36,551 nucleotides of DNA from Rhodococcus sp. AW25M09 (lineage in GTDB: Bacteria > Actinomycetota > Actinomycetes > Mycobacteriales > Mycobacteriaceae): contig NZ_CAPS01000119.1 in NCBI RefSeq assembly GCF_000333955.1, positions 1-36,551 of the forward strand, read 5' to 3'. The stretch's first letter is position 1, and each line of letters begins with the position of its first letter. Shown piece after piece: positions 8,198-16,631 of the stretch. The translations under genes and the position numbers were made by a program. The notes beneath the pieces were generated by a model that saw only the letters and a list, made by a program, of their open reading frames with translations, did not search any database and was not told where the DNA came from.

Positions 8198-9813
8198 CGT
8201 TCGATGCGGGCCTCCGCCGCAATTTCTTCCACGTCCAAGCCATTCAACACTGCCCGCAACGATTCGTCGTCCAACTCCCCGGAGTCACGAGCGGCAATGA
8301 GCGCAGCCCGCTGCGCGACCAGGACGTTGTGGCGCAAGGAATCGAACAACGCTCCCGCCGCGGCAATTCGCTTCTCCCGGTCCTCGGTCTCGTCGGCATC
8401 GAGTCGAGCGCGCACCGACCGGCGCACCCGCTCGATCACTTCGGCGACCCGCTCCCGGTCCGCACCGGCAATTCCCTCCGTCGCCGCTCGCTCGAGGTAG
8501 TGCTCGGCTGCCGTGCGGGCGATGGCCTGCGAGAGCAGACGCTGATTGTCGTTGCGCTGCTGCTCGAGTGGATCGGCGACGTCGAGGCGACGAATGAGCA
8601 GTGGAAGCGTCAGACCTTGCAGCAGCAGGGTACCGACGGCGACGACGAACGCCACCGCCTGAATCACCGCCCGGCCAGGAAAATCGTCACCCACCACCGT
8701 CGTCAACGGCACACCGGCCGCCGCGGCGAGCGTCACCACCCCGCGCATACCTGCCCAGGAGAGCACCAGGTTCTGCTGCCACGTCAGCCCGGGCTCAGAG
8801 CGCTCCTTGCGCCGAAACAGCCTGTGAAACAACTTGTTCCGTCCGGCGTTGGCGAATATCCAGGCCGGGCGGACAGCCATGACCACCAGGAGTACCAGCA
8901 CCGCATACGCGAAGACATGGTGAACCGGCAACCCCTCACGATGCACTTCCTGGACGACGAATTTCAGCTGTAAACCCATGTAGGCGAACACGAATGCTTC
9001 GAGCAGAAGATCCAGTGTCGGCCACACCTGCCGCTCCTGGACCCGGGTGGACACCGAGACATCCGCGGTGACGCGGCCCAGAACGAAGCCTGCAGTGACC
9101 ACAGCGAGGACGCCGGATGCGTGGATCTCCTCCGCCGCCAGATATGCGGTGAACGGCAACACCAGACCGAGGAGGGTTTCGAGCGCAGAATCGGTGATGC
9201 GACTGCGGACGAAGCGCACGATCCGAGACAGGGCCAACCCGACCAGAACGCCTCCGACGATCTCGTAGGCGAAGAACAACACCGGCGAACCCAATTCGAT
9301 CCGACTGCCCGTCACCGACGCCACAGCCAGGGTGAACAGGGTCAGCGCCGCCGCGTCGTTCACCAGGCTCTCGCCGGTGAGAATGGCCATCATCCTCGCT
9401 GGTAAGCCGAGCTTGCGGCCGACAGAGATCGCGGACACCGCGTCGGGAGGGGCCACGACAGCGCCGAGAACCAGGGCCGCGCCGAGCGTCAATTCCGGGA
9501 TCAGCAGATTCGCGAACCAGCCGACGACGAACGTCGTCACGATCACCATGACCAGTCCGAGCCGGAGAATCTGGCCGAGATTCCGCCGAAAGGTGACGAA
9601 CGAGAAATCCAGCGCGGCGGAGTACAGCAGCGGCGGAAGGACCACGCCGAGGATCAGCTGGGGCGAGAGGCTGACATGTGGAACCCCGGGAACGAACGAC
9701 GCGATGGATCCGACGGTGACCAGAACGAGCGGGACCTGCAGGTCCAGACGCTTGGCGAATCCGGCGACCGCGATCGCGAAGATGACTACGAGAAGAAGAA
9801 TCGGTCCGTCCAC
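8185..9813 (-). CDS. Na+/H+ antiporter, CPA1 family (YjcE/Rv2287-like)
   Basis: The 542-residue product has about 12 transmembrane helices and a C-terminal cytoplasmic domain of roughly 150 charged residues with predicted helices. CPA1 hallmarks are VVAPPDAVSAISVGRKLG near 120-137 and TGESLVNDAAALTLF near 145-160, where the ND pair lies at the cation site. It exchanges Na+ (or K+) for H+ at the cell membrane and supports pH and sodium homeostasis. Start GTG at 9813. The final codons and stop lie inside the 16-bp repeat array, so the C-terminus IERRTI is partly repeat-encoded. It is next to the lipase operon but separated by 61 bp and likely a separate unit. Confidence 0.9.
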   Translation of the reverse strand: MDGPILLLVVIFAIAVAGFAKRLDLQVPLVLVTVGSIASFVPGVPHVSLSPQLILGVVLPPLLYSAALDFSFVTFRRNLGQILRLGLVMVIVTTFVVGWFANLLIPELTLGAALVLGAVVAPPDAVSAISVGRKLGLPARMMAILTGESLVNDAAALTLFTLAVASVTGSRIELGSPVLFFAYEIVGGVLVGLALSRIVRFVRSRITDSALETLLGLVLPFTAYLAAEEIHASGVLAVVTAGFVLGRVTADVSVSTRVQERQVWPTLDLLLEAFVFAYMGLQLKFVVQEVHREGLPVHHVFAYAVLVLLVVMAVRPAWIFANAGRNKLFHRLFRRKERSEPGLTWQQNLVLSWAGMRGVVTLAAAAGVPLTTVVGDDFPGRAVIQAVAFVVAVGTLLLQGLTLPLLIRRLDVADPLEQQRNDNQRLLSQAIARTAAEHYLERAATEGIAGADRERVAEVIERVRRSVRARLDADETEDREKRIAAAGALFDSLRHNVLVAQRAALIAARDSGELDDESLRAVLNGLDVEEIAAEARIERRTI

Positions 9814-9890
9814 ACCGACAATTGTGCCGTCAGCCGCACCCTACGGCGCGACCGACGGCACTGGAAATCGTGTCGGACGACCGGTTGATC

Positions 9891-10079
9891 CTACTTGTCC
9901 GGAATTGCCTTCTTGGCTGCTTCCTGAACCTTGTCCACCTTGTCGGCGTACTTACCGTCCGTCTTGTGGTCGATGAAGTCCCCCGCCTTGTCCACGACGT
10001 CGTCGATCTTGTCGGAGTTCTCGGCCGCAAGGTCCTTGCCCTTGTCGACGATGCCCTTCAAGTTGTCTGCGAAGCCCAT
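9891..10079 (-). CDS. Rv0909/MT0933-family small antitoxin-type protein
   Basis: The 62-residue, highly charged helical protein begins MGFADNLKGIVDKGKDL and has D(K)AGDFIDHKT near residues 31-39, matching M. tuberculosis Rv0909 (antitoxin family PF14013). The ATG at 10079 has AGGAG 7 bases upstream. It sits just downstream of ctpE, as in M. tuberculosis, but the expected toxin partner does not follow; its homologue is at 36-467. Without its neighbour the antitoxin label should be held loosely; small Lys/Asp-rich helical proteins of this type may have other roles. Confidence 0.82.
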   Translation of the reverse strand: MGFADNLKGIVDKGKDLAAENSDKIDDVVDKAGDFIDHKTDGKYADKVDKVQEAAKKAIPDK

Positions 10080-10122
10080 GACTCACTCCTCTTTCCTCGG
10101 GTCGTTCGGAACACCTGACAGC

Positions 10123-12519
10123 TTACGGTTCGCTCTGCCGACTGCGCAGCGCTGTTCCGATCCGGTTGGCGACTTCGACGAGCGCGATACCGATCGCGCC
10201 GATGACCAACGCACTGGTGGTGGCACCGACATTCGATGGATCGAGCTTGAAGAAGGTGCGGCAGAACGGAATTGCGAACAGCAGCAGGTAGCCGCCCACC
10301 GATCCGGCCAGCAGCAGTACCTTCCACCAGGTGTAGGGCCGCGCGACGACGGCCAACACCCACAGCGCGATCATGATCAGGGTGATCAACGCGGTCGTGC
10401 TGGCCTGTGTCACCTGAGTCTCGGTGGCGTTCGGCCCGGCGTACACCAGCAGATAGGACACGAACGTGCACGATCCGACGATCGCTCCGGACGGGACGGC
10501 CAGCCGCATCACCCGCGAGACGAATCCGCTGCGGGCTCGCTCGTTGTTGGGCGCGAGCGAGAGCACGAACGCCGGGATGCCGATGGTGAACCACGCTGCG
10601 ATCGTCACGTGCCGGGGCAGGAACGGGTACGGAATCGGCTCGAAGTGAAAGATCTGCGACAACACGCCGGAGAGCCCGATGAGGAACGCCAGTAGCACCG
10701 AATACACGGTCTTGGTGAGGAACAGATTGGAGACGCGCTCGATGTTGCCGATGACGCGTCGCCCCTCCCCCACGACGTAGGGTAGCGTCGCGAACTTGTT
10801 GTCCAACAACACGATCTGCGCGACGGCTCGTGTTGCCGCACTTCCCGAGCCCATCGAGACACCGATATCGGCGTCCTTGAGAGCCAGCACATCGTTGACA
10901 CCGTCGCCCGTCATCGCGACCGTGTGACCGCGAGATTGCAACGCGCCCACCATCGCTCGCTTCTGATCCGGACGAACACGGCCGAACGTGCTGGAGTTCG
11001 CAACAGCGTCGGCCAGCTCCTCGGAGTCCTCGGGCAGGTCTCGTGCATCGACCGGGGCGTCGCCGCCGGGCAGGCCGAGCGACCCGGCGACCGCGCCGAC
11101 CGAGACGGCGTTGTCACCGGAGATGACCTTCACCTCGACCTGCTGACTCGCGAAGTACTCCAGCGTCTCTCGCGCGTCCTCGCGCACCTTCTGCTCGAGA
11201 ATCACCAGTGCCCGTGGAGTGACGACACCGGGTGCCGCCACGTCGTCGACGGGGATGTCGCTGCTGGCGAGCAGCAGGACCCGAAGGCCCTTCGAACCGA
11301 TGGATTCAGCCCGGCGAGCTGTTTCGGAGCCCGGGTCGAGCAGAACGTCCGGGGCGCCGAGCAACCAGTTGCCGCGCTCGCCGTAGGACAGTCCGCTCCA
11401 CTTCTTGGCCGACGAGAACGGGGCCACGGCGCTCTGTGCCCACCCCGGCGCGGCGGGATAGGCCTCGGCGACGGCCTGCACGCTGGCGTTGGGCCGCGGA
11501 TCGTCGTACGCCAGAGACGCGAGAGCGGCTGTGACGGAATCGGAATCGGCGTTGTCGATCAACGCCAACTCGTGCAGCCGCATCCCGTTCTCGGTGAGGG
11601 TTCCGGTCTTGTCGGCGCACACCACGTCGACGCGCGCGAGGCCCTCGATCGCGGGCAGCTCCTGCACCAGGCATTGCCGTTGACCGAGCCTGATCACGCC
11701 CACCGCGAACGCGATGGAGGTCATCAGCACCAGGCCCTCGGGGACCATCGGCACCAGTGCCGCAACCATGCCGTTGAGGGCCGGTCGCAACGCCTGTCCG
11801 CTGGAGAACAATTGGTTGTAGATGATGAGTGCACCGGCCGGGATCATCAGGTACGTGATGAATTTCAGTATCTTGTCGATGCCGCTGCGCAGCTCGGACT
11901 TGACCAGGGTGAACTTGCTGGCCTCTTCCGCGAGCTTGGCCGCGTAGGCGTCTCGGCCCACCTTCGTCGCGCGGTACGCCCCGCTTCCGGCGACGACGAA
12001 GCTGCCCGAAAGTATCTGCGCTGCTTCTGTTTTGTGCACCGCGTCGGCCTCACCGGTGAGCAGCGACTCGTCGATCTCGAGGCTCTCGGTCTCGATCACC
12101 TCACCGTCGACGACGATCTGGTCACCCGGACCGAGTTCGACGATGTCGCCGAGCACCACCTCGTGCGGAGCAACCTGCTTGGCGACGCCGTCGCGTCGCA
12201 CCTGCGGGGTGTTCTGGCCGACGATGGCCAGTCGATCCAGCGTGCGCTTGGCCCGAATTTCCTGAATTATTCCGATGCCGCTGTTCGCGACGATCAACAG
12301 CCCGAACATCCCGTCGATCACCGAGCCCGTCGAGAGCACGATGATCAACAGCACACCGAGGATTGCGTTGATGCGCGTGAACACGTTGCCTCGGACGATG
12401 TCGCGAACCGACCGACTCGCTCGCGCCGGAACGTCGTTGGATTTTCCCTCGGCCGTGAGCCTGGCGACGTCCGCCTCGGTCAGCCCGTGATCACGCTGCG
12501 CATCGGCGTCGATTGACAT
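10123..12519 (-). CDS. ctpE: CtpE-type P-type ATPase (calcium/metal cation)
   Basis: The 798-residue P-type ATPase has an N-terminal cytoplasmic segment, transmembrane pairs, an actuator domain with TGEAD near 158, the phosphorylation motif DKTGTLTEN with D303, KxSGD-type [31 protein letters not shown] near 530-550 and six C-terminal helices. It lacks the CPC metal motif of heavy-metal ATPases, and the sequence and neighbours match M. tuberculosis CtpE (Rv0908), reported to take up calcium and to support cell-surface integrity. The metallo-hydrolase at 12544 is upstream with 24 bp between, so they may be co-transcribed. The ATG at 12519 has no clear Shine-Dalgarno sequence. Confidence 0.92.
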   Translation of the reverse strand: MSIDADAQRDHGLTEADVARLTAEGKSNDVPARASRSVRDIVRGNVFTRINAILGVLLIIVLSTGSVIDGMFGLLIVANSGIGIIQEIRAKRTLDRLAIVGQNTPQVRRDGVAKQVAPHEVVLGDIVELGPGDQIVVDGEVIETESLEIDESLLTGEADAVHKTEAAQILSGSFVVAGSGAYRATKVGRDAYAAKLAEEASKFTLVKSELRSGIDKILKFITYLMIPAGALIIYNQLFSSGQALRPALNGMVAALVPMVPEGLVLMTSIAFAVGVIRLGQRQCLVQELPAIEGLARVDVVCADKTGTLTENGMRLHELALIDNADSDSVTAALASLAYDDPRPNASVQAVAEAYPAAPGWAQSAVAPFSSAKKWSGLSYGERGNWLLGAPDVLLDPGSETARRAESIGSKGLRVLLLASSDIPVDDVAAPGVVTPRALVILEQKVREDARETLEYFASQQVEVKVISGDNAVSVGAVAGSLGLPGGDAPVDARDLPEDSEELADAVANSSTFGRVRPDQKRAMVGALQSRGHTVAMTGDGVNDVLALKDADIGVSMGSGSAATRAVAQIVLLDNKFATLPYVVGEGRRVIGNIERVSNLFLTKTVYSVLLAFLIGLSGVLSQIFHFEPIPYPFLPRHVTIAAWFTIGIPAFVLSLAPNNERARSGFVSRVMRLAVPSGAIVGSCTFVSYLLVYAGPNATETQVTQASTTALITLIMIALWVLAVVARPYTWWKVLLLAGSVGGYLLLFAIPFCRTFFKLDPSNVGATTSALVIGAIGIALVEVANRIGTALRSRQSEP

Positions 12520-12543
12520 GCGTGCAGCTTAAACCCGCTTCGG

Positions 12544-13665
12544 TCAGCCCAGCCGAGCCCACCAACGATCGTCGTGCAGGGTTCGTGTGCCGTCTATGCG
12601 CTGCCCCGGCATCGGCACGGCCACCTGGACGCCGACGTCCTGAGCGGCGGCGTGCAGCCGCACTATCGGCTCGGACCACGGGTGAAAAGCCAGGTTGAAC
12701 GTGGCCCAATGGATCGGAACGAAAATGCCCGACGCCGTGAGATCGACGTGCGCGGTGACCGCTTCCTCGGGGTTCATGTGGATGTCCGGCCACCGGACGT
12801 CGTAGGCACCGACGGGGAGCAGCGTCATGTCGAACGGTCCGTAGTTGCCGCCGATCTCGGCGAACTTCGGTGTGTAGCCGGTATCGCCGCCGAAGAAGAC
12901 GCGTCGGTTCGGGCCGGCGAACGCCCAGGACGCCCACTGCGTCGAGTCGCGGGTCAGACCGCGCCCGGAGAAGTGCCGAGCCTCGGTGCAGGTGATGGTG
13001 AGGCCGTCGATATCTGTTTGCTCGTCCCAGTCGAGTTCGATGATGCGCTCGCTCGGTACCCGCCATTTGCGCAGGTGCGCGCCGATCCCCAGCGGCACCA
13101 CGAACGAGGCCGACTGCGTGCTCGCCAGCTTCTGCACCGTCGCCTTGTCGAGGTGGTCGTAATGGTCGTGCGAGATGACAATGGCGTCGACCTGCGGCAG
13201 ATCGGTCAGCTCGACCGGCGTCGGATGCAGGCGCGCCGGGCCGACCACCGAGGAGGGCGAGACGCGATTGCTCCACACGGGATCGGCGAGCACGCGATAG
13301 CCGTCGACCTCGACGAGCACACTCGAATGCCCGTACCAGGTGACCGCCAGCTCGCCTGCATCCACCGGCGCGATCGGCGGTGCCAGCGGAATCGGATGCT
13401 GCGGCCGGCCTTTGCGTCCATCGGTCAAGAGCGAGACGACGATGTTCTTCTGCCCCCTGTTGCCCCGACCGGGCACGAAGGCGGAACTGGGATCGGAGTT
13501 GTGGAACCGGCGGTCGCGGTACCGAGGAGAACCGGCCGCATACGGGGTGATCTGTGCGCGTCGGGCACCGATCGCCGAGGGCAGACCCCACAGCGCACGC
13601 GCCAACCAGGCACCGCTCAGCGCAGCGGTGGCACCTATTACCAACTTCGTCTTCGTCACGGCCAC
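12544..13665 (-). CDS. Metallo-beta-lactamase-fold hydrolase (Rv0906/NAPE-PLD-like)
   Basis: The 373-residue product has an N-terminal membrane anchor or signal (residues 5-27). The fold includes WYGHSSVLVE at 110-119, the zinc motif SHDHYDHLD at 165-173 (ligands H166, H168, D170, H171), a GGDTGYTPKF further on and a late PIHWATF. This arrangement is found in NAPE-PLD and UlaG-like lactonase or phosphodiesterase families, and the protein is collinear with M. tuberculosis Rv0906. It probably hydrolyses a phospholipid-like or lactone substrate at the membrane; the substrate is unknown. GTG at 13665 is used; an in-frame GTG two codons later is possible. It is divergent from htpG over an 88-bp gap. 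Confidence 0.87.
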   Translation of the reverse strand: MAVTKTKLVIGATAALSGAWLARALWGLPSAIGARRAQITPYAAGSPRYRDRRFHNSDPSSAFVPGRGNRGQKNIVVSLLTDGRKGRPQHPIPLAPPIAPVDAGELAVTWYGHSSVLVEVDGYRVLADPVWSNRVSPSSVVGPARLHPTPVELTDLPQVDAIVISHDHYDHLDKATVQKLASTQSASFVVPLGIGAHLRKWRVPSERIIELDWDEQTDIDGLTITCTEARHFSGRGLTRDSTQWASWAFAGPNRRVFFGGDTGYTPKFAEIGGNYGPFDMTLLPVGAYDVRWPDIHMNPEEAVTAHVDLTASGIFVPIHWATFNLAFHPWSEPIVRLHAAAQDVGVQVAVPMPGQRIDGTRTLHDDRWWARLG

Positions 13666-13753
13666 CAGAGTAGGCGGCGCCGACGTCTTCGCAGCTCACC
13701 CGTAGCCTTGCCGTAGAATATCCGCGTCGGTTTTGCTGCTAGAAGGGGAGACA

Positions 13754-15679
13754 TTGAGTACCGAACAGCTCGAATTCCAGGCGGAGACGCGTCAGCTCCT
13801 GGATCTGATGGTGCACTCCATCTACTCCAACAAGGACAGCTTTCTCCGTGAACTGATCTCGAATTCCTCGGACGCGCTGGACAAGCTGCGCCTGGAGTCG
13901 TACCGCAACAAGGACCTGGACGTCGACGTCTCGGATCTGCACATCGAGATCGACATCGACGCCGCGGCCCGCACCCTCACCATCCGCGACAACGGCATCG
14001 GTATGTCGCGCGAGGAGGTCATCGACCTGATCGGCACGCTGGCCAAGTCCGGCACCGCCGAGGTTCGCAAGAAGCTCAAGGAAGCCAAGGACGCAGCCGC
14101 CTCCGAGGAACTGATCGGCCAGTTCGGCATCGGCTTCTACTCCACGTTCATGGTCGCAGAGAAGGTCACGCTGCTCACCCGCAAGGCCGGAGAGAGCACC
14201 GCCACCAAGTGGGAGTCCACCGGCGAGGGCACCTACGAGATCACCGACGTCGACGACGCCCCGCAGGGCTCCTCGGTGACGTTGGCACTCAAGCCCGCCG
14301 ACGAGGAAGACCACCTTCACGATTACGCGTCCGAGCGCAAGATCAAGGAACTGGTCAAGAAGTACTCCGACTTCATCGCCTGGCCCATTCGCACCGACGT
14401 CGAGAAGCGCGTCAAGAGCGAAGAGGAGGGCGGCGAGGACACCGTCACGATCGAGACGGAAACGATCAACTCCCAGAAGGCACTGTGGACCCGCTCCAAG
14501 GACGAGGTGTCCGAGGAGGAGTACAAGGAGTTCTACAAGCACGTCAGCCACGCCTGGGACGAGCCGCTCGAGGTCATCCCGTTCAAGGCCGAGGGAACGT
14601 TCGAATACCAAGCGCTGCTGTTCATTCCCTCGCAGGCACCGTTCGACCTGTTCATGCGAGAGAGCAAGGCGGGCGTGCACCTGTACGTCAAGCGCGTGTT
14701 CATCATGGACGACTCGCAGGAACTGCTGCCCGAGTACCTGCGTTTCGTCAAGGGCGTCGTGGACGCAGCAGACCTCTCGCTCAACGTCTCTCGCGAAATC
14801 CTGCAGCAGGATCGGCAGATCCGCGCGATCCGGCGACGCCTCACCAAGAAGGTGCTCTCCACGGTCAGGGAACTGCAGAGCGAGCAGCCCGAGAAGTACA
14901 CGACGTTGTGGTCGCAGTTCGGCACGGTCCTCAAGGAAGGCCTGATCTCCGACTCCGACAACCGCGAAACCCTCTTGGGCATTGCGTCGTTCGCCTCGAC
15001 CAACTCCGAGGAGGGTGTGACCACCCTCGCCGAGTACGTCGACCGGATGAAGGACGGCCAGCAGCAGATCTACTACATGACGGGCGAATCCCGTCAGCAG
15101 ATCGAGAGCTCGCCGCACATGGAGGCCTTCAAGGCTCGTGGTCTCGAAGTACTGCTACTGACCGATTCGGTCGACGAGGTGTGGGTCGGCAACGTCACCG
15201 ACTTCGACGGAAAGTCGTTCCAGTCCATCGCCAAGGGCGAAGTCGATCTCGACACCGAGGAGGAGAAGAAGGAGTCCGAGGCCAAGCGCGAGGAGCAGGA
15301 CAAGGACTTCGCCGAACTGCTCACCTGGCTCACCGAGACCCTCGGTGAGGACGTCAAGGAGGTCCGGCTGTCGACGCGCCTGACGACGTCACCGGCCTGC
15401 GTCGTCGGCGACGAGTTCAGCTTCTCCCCGCAGCTCGAGAAGATGTACAAGGCGTCGGGTCAGTTCGTGCCGACCTCGAAGCGGATCCTCGAACTCAACC
15501 CCACCCACGACCTGGTGACGGGACTGAAGAAGGCCCGCGAGGATCGCAGCGATGATCCCCACCTCGCCGAAACCGCCGAATTGCTCTACGCAACGGCGCT
15601 GTTGGCCGAGGGAACCGACCTGAAGGATCCGGCGAAGTTCTCCAAGCTCCTCGCCGACCGCCTCACCCGCACGGTGTAG
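13754..15679 (+). CDS. htpG: Chaperone HtpG (Hsp90 family)
   Basis: Bacterial Hsp90 of 641 residues. The N-terminal ATPase has LRELISN.SDALDKLR, DNGIGM and GQFGIGFYS; the middle domain has the VFIMDD and LSLNVSREILQQ segments; a dimerisation domain ends the protein. It refolds client proteins in the cytoplasm with DnaK. I chose the TTG at 13754: GGGGAG lies 5-10 bases upstream and the protein then starts at the conserved TEQLEFQAETRQLLDLM region; an upstream TTG at 13733 would add seven unconserved residues. A TAGAAT at 13714-13719 is a candidate -10 box. No clear HrcA or HspR operator was seen. A strong hairpin follows the stop. Confidence 0.96.
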   Translation: MSTEQLEFQAETRQLLDLMVHSIYSNKDSFLRELISNSSDALDKLRLESYRNKDLDVDVSDLHIEIDIDAAARTLTIRDNGIGMSREEVIDLIGTLAKSGTAEVRKKLKEAKDAAASEELIGQFGIGFYSTFMVAEKVTLLTRKAGESTATKWESTGEGTYEITDVDDAPQGSSVTLALKPADEEDHLHDYASERKIKELVKKYSDFIAWPIRTDVEKRVKSEEEGGEDTVTIETETINSQKALWTRSKDEVSEEEYKEFYKHVSHAWDEPLEVIPFKAEGTFEYQALLFIPSQAPFDLFMRESKAGVHLYVKRVFIMDDSQELLPEYLRFVKGVVDAADLSLNVSREILQQDRQIRAIRRRLTKKVLSTVRELQSEQPEKYTTLWSQFGTVLKEGLISDSDNRETLLGIASFASTNSEEGVTTLAEYVDRMKDGQQQIYYMTGESRQQIESSPHMEAFKARGLEVLLLTDSVDEVWVGNVTDFDGKSFQSIAKGEVDLDTEEEKKESEAKREEQDKDFAELLTWLTETLGEDVKEVRLSTRLTTSPACVVGDEFSFSPQLEKMYKASGQFVPTSKRILELNPTHDLVTGLKKAREDRSDDPHLAETAELLYATALLAEGTDLKDPAKFSKLLADRLTRTV

Positions 15680-15690
15680 GGCTCCGCCCT

Positions 15691-15732
15691 CGTGCGCCTT
15701 TTGCACCCTTGCAGGGGTGCAAAAGGCGCACG
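15691..15732 (+). terminator. Perfect 18-bp hairpin after htpG
   Basis: Arms 15691-15708 (CGTGCGCCTTTTGCACCC) and 15715-15732 are perfectly complementary around a 6-base loop. It begins 12 bases after the htpG stop and contains T- and A-rich stretches inside the stem. It is a likely terminator. The same left arm, with the flanking CCCT, appears again after prpE at the end of the window. Confidence 0.8.
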
Positions 15733-15767
15733 ACCGGCGCAGCCGCAGAACAACGAAAGGCCCGCCC

Positions 15768-16568
15768 GTGAGAGAACCCGTACTCATCGAACGACAAGGC
15801 GACGTGGTCGTCTGGACGCTGAACAACCCGGACGCACGCAATCCGATTTCCGAGAACGAGACGATCGAGGCTCTCGAAGACGCCGTGGTCGCCATCAATC
15901 GGGACGAGAGCGTGCGGGTTGCGATCCTCACCGGAGCCGGGTCGGCGTTCTCCTCGGGCGGAAACGTCAAGCACATGCGTGACCGAGAGGGCATGTTCGG
16001 TGGTAGCCCTGCTCAGCTACGTCAGAGCTACCGTCACGGCATCCAACGAATCCCCAAGGCGTTGTATCACTGCGAGGTTCCTACCATTGCCGCGGTCAAC
16101 GGCCCGGCGATCGGAGCCGGTTGCGATCTGGCATTGATGTGCGACCTGCGCATCGCCTCGACCACAGCGAAGTTCGCCGAAAGTTTCGTCAAGGTCGGCA
16201 TCATTCCCGGTGACGGCGGAGCGTGGCTGCTCCCCCGCGCCATCGGCATGGCACGCGCGAGCGAAATGGCGTTCACCGGCGAGGCCATCGACGCGGCAAC
16301 GGCTTTGGAATGGGGCATGGTCTCTCGGGTCGTCGAGCCTGCCGACCTGCTCGACGCGGCCCACGAACTCGCTCGACGCGTGGCCGTCAACCCGCCGCAG
16401 GCACTCCGGATGACGAAGAAGCTGCTGCGCGAAGGCCAACAGCAGAGCTTGGAATCCTTGCTCGAACTCTCTGCGGCGTATCAGGCCATCGCACACCACA
16501 CCGAGGATCATCCCGAGGCAGTGAACGCGATGCTCGAGCGTCGGGATCCGAATTTCCGCGGCCGCTGA
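15768..16568 (+). CDS. Crotonase (enoyl-CoA hydratase/isomerase) family protein
   Basis: This is a 266-residue crotonase when started at the GTG at 15768, preceded by GAAAGG 8-9 bases upstream. Oxyanion-hole motifs are SAFSSGGNVKHM (about 61-72) and PAIGAGCDLALMCD (about 109-122). By alignment with rat enoyl-CoA hydratase, the first catalytic Glu (E144) is Asp in GCDLAL and the second (E164) is Phe in the AESFVKVG segment, so ordinary hydratase activity is unlikely. Isomerase-like or other CoA-ester chemistry is possible. The gene is separated from htpG by a terminator and followed by another hairpin, so it is probably a single-gene unit. Confidence 0.88.
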   Translation: MREPVLIERQGDVVVWTLNNPDARNPISENETIEALEDAVVAINRDESVRVAILTGAGSAFSSGGNVKHMRDREGMFGGSPAQLRQSYRHGIQRIPKALYHCEVPTIAAVNGPAIGAGCDLALMCDLRIASTTAKFAESFVKVGIIPGDGGAWLLPRAIGMARASEMAFTGEAIDAATALEWGMVSRVVEPADLLDAAHELARRVAVNPPQALRMTKKLLREGQQQSLESLLELSAAYQAIAHHTEDHPEAVNAMLERRDPNFRGR

Positions 16569-16574
16569 CGCATG

Positions 16575-16618
16575 AGGTGCGTGGAAGTTCGTGTCCCACT
16601 ACGAACTTCCACGCACCT
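16575..16618. terminator. Perfect 18-bp hairpin between convergent crotonase and permease genes
   Basis: Arms 16575-16592 and 16601-16618 pair perfectly around an 8-base loop. The hairpin lies between the stop of the plus-strand crotonase (16568) and the stop of the minus-strand permease (16632), so it can terminate both transcripts. Confidence 0.8.
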
Positions 16619-16631
16619 GCGGCGCAGCCGC

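Noticed and set aside
10924..12516. A 530-residue open frame opposite ctpE
   Set aside because: It is a mirror of a P-type ATPase with all its motifs; no recognisable protein features.
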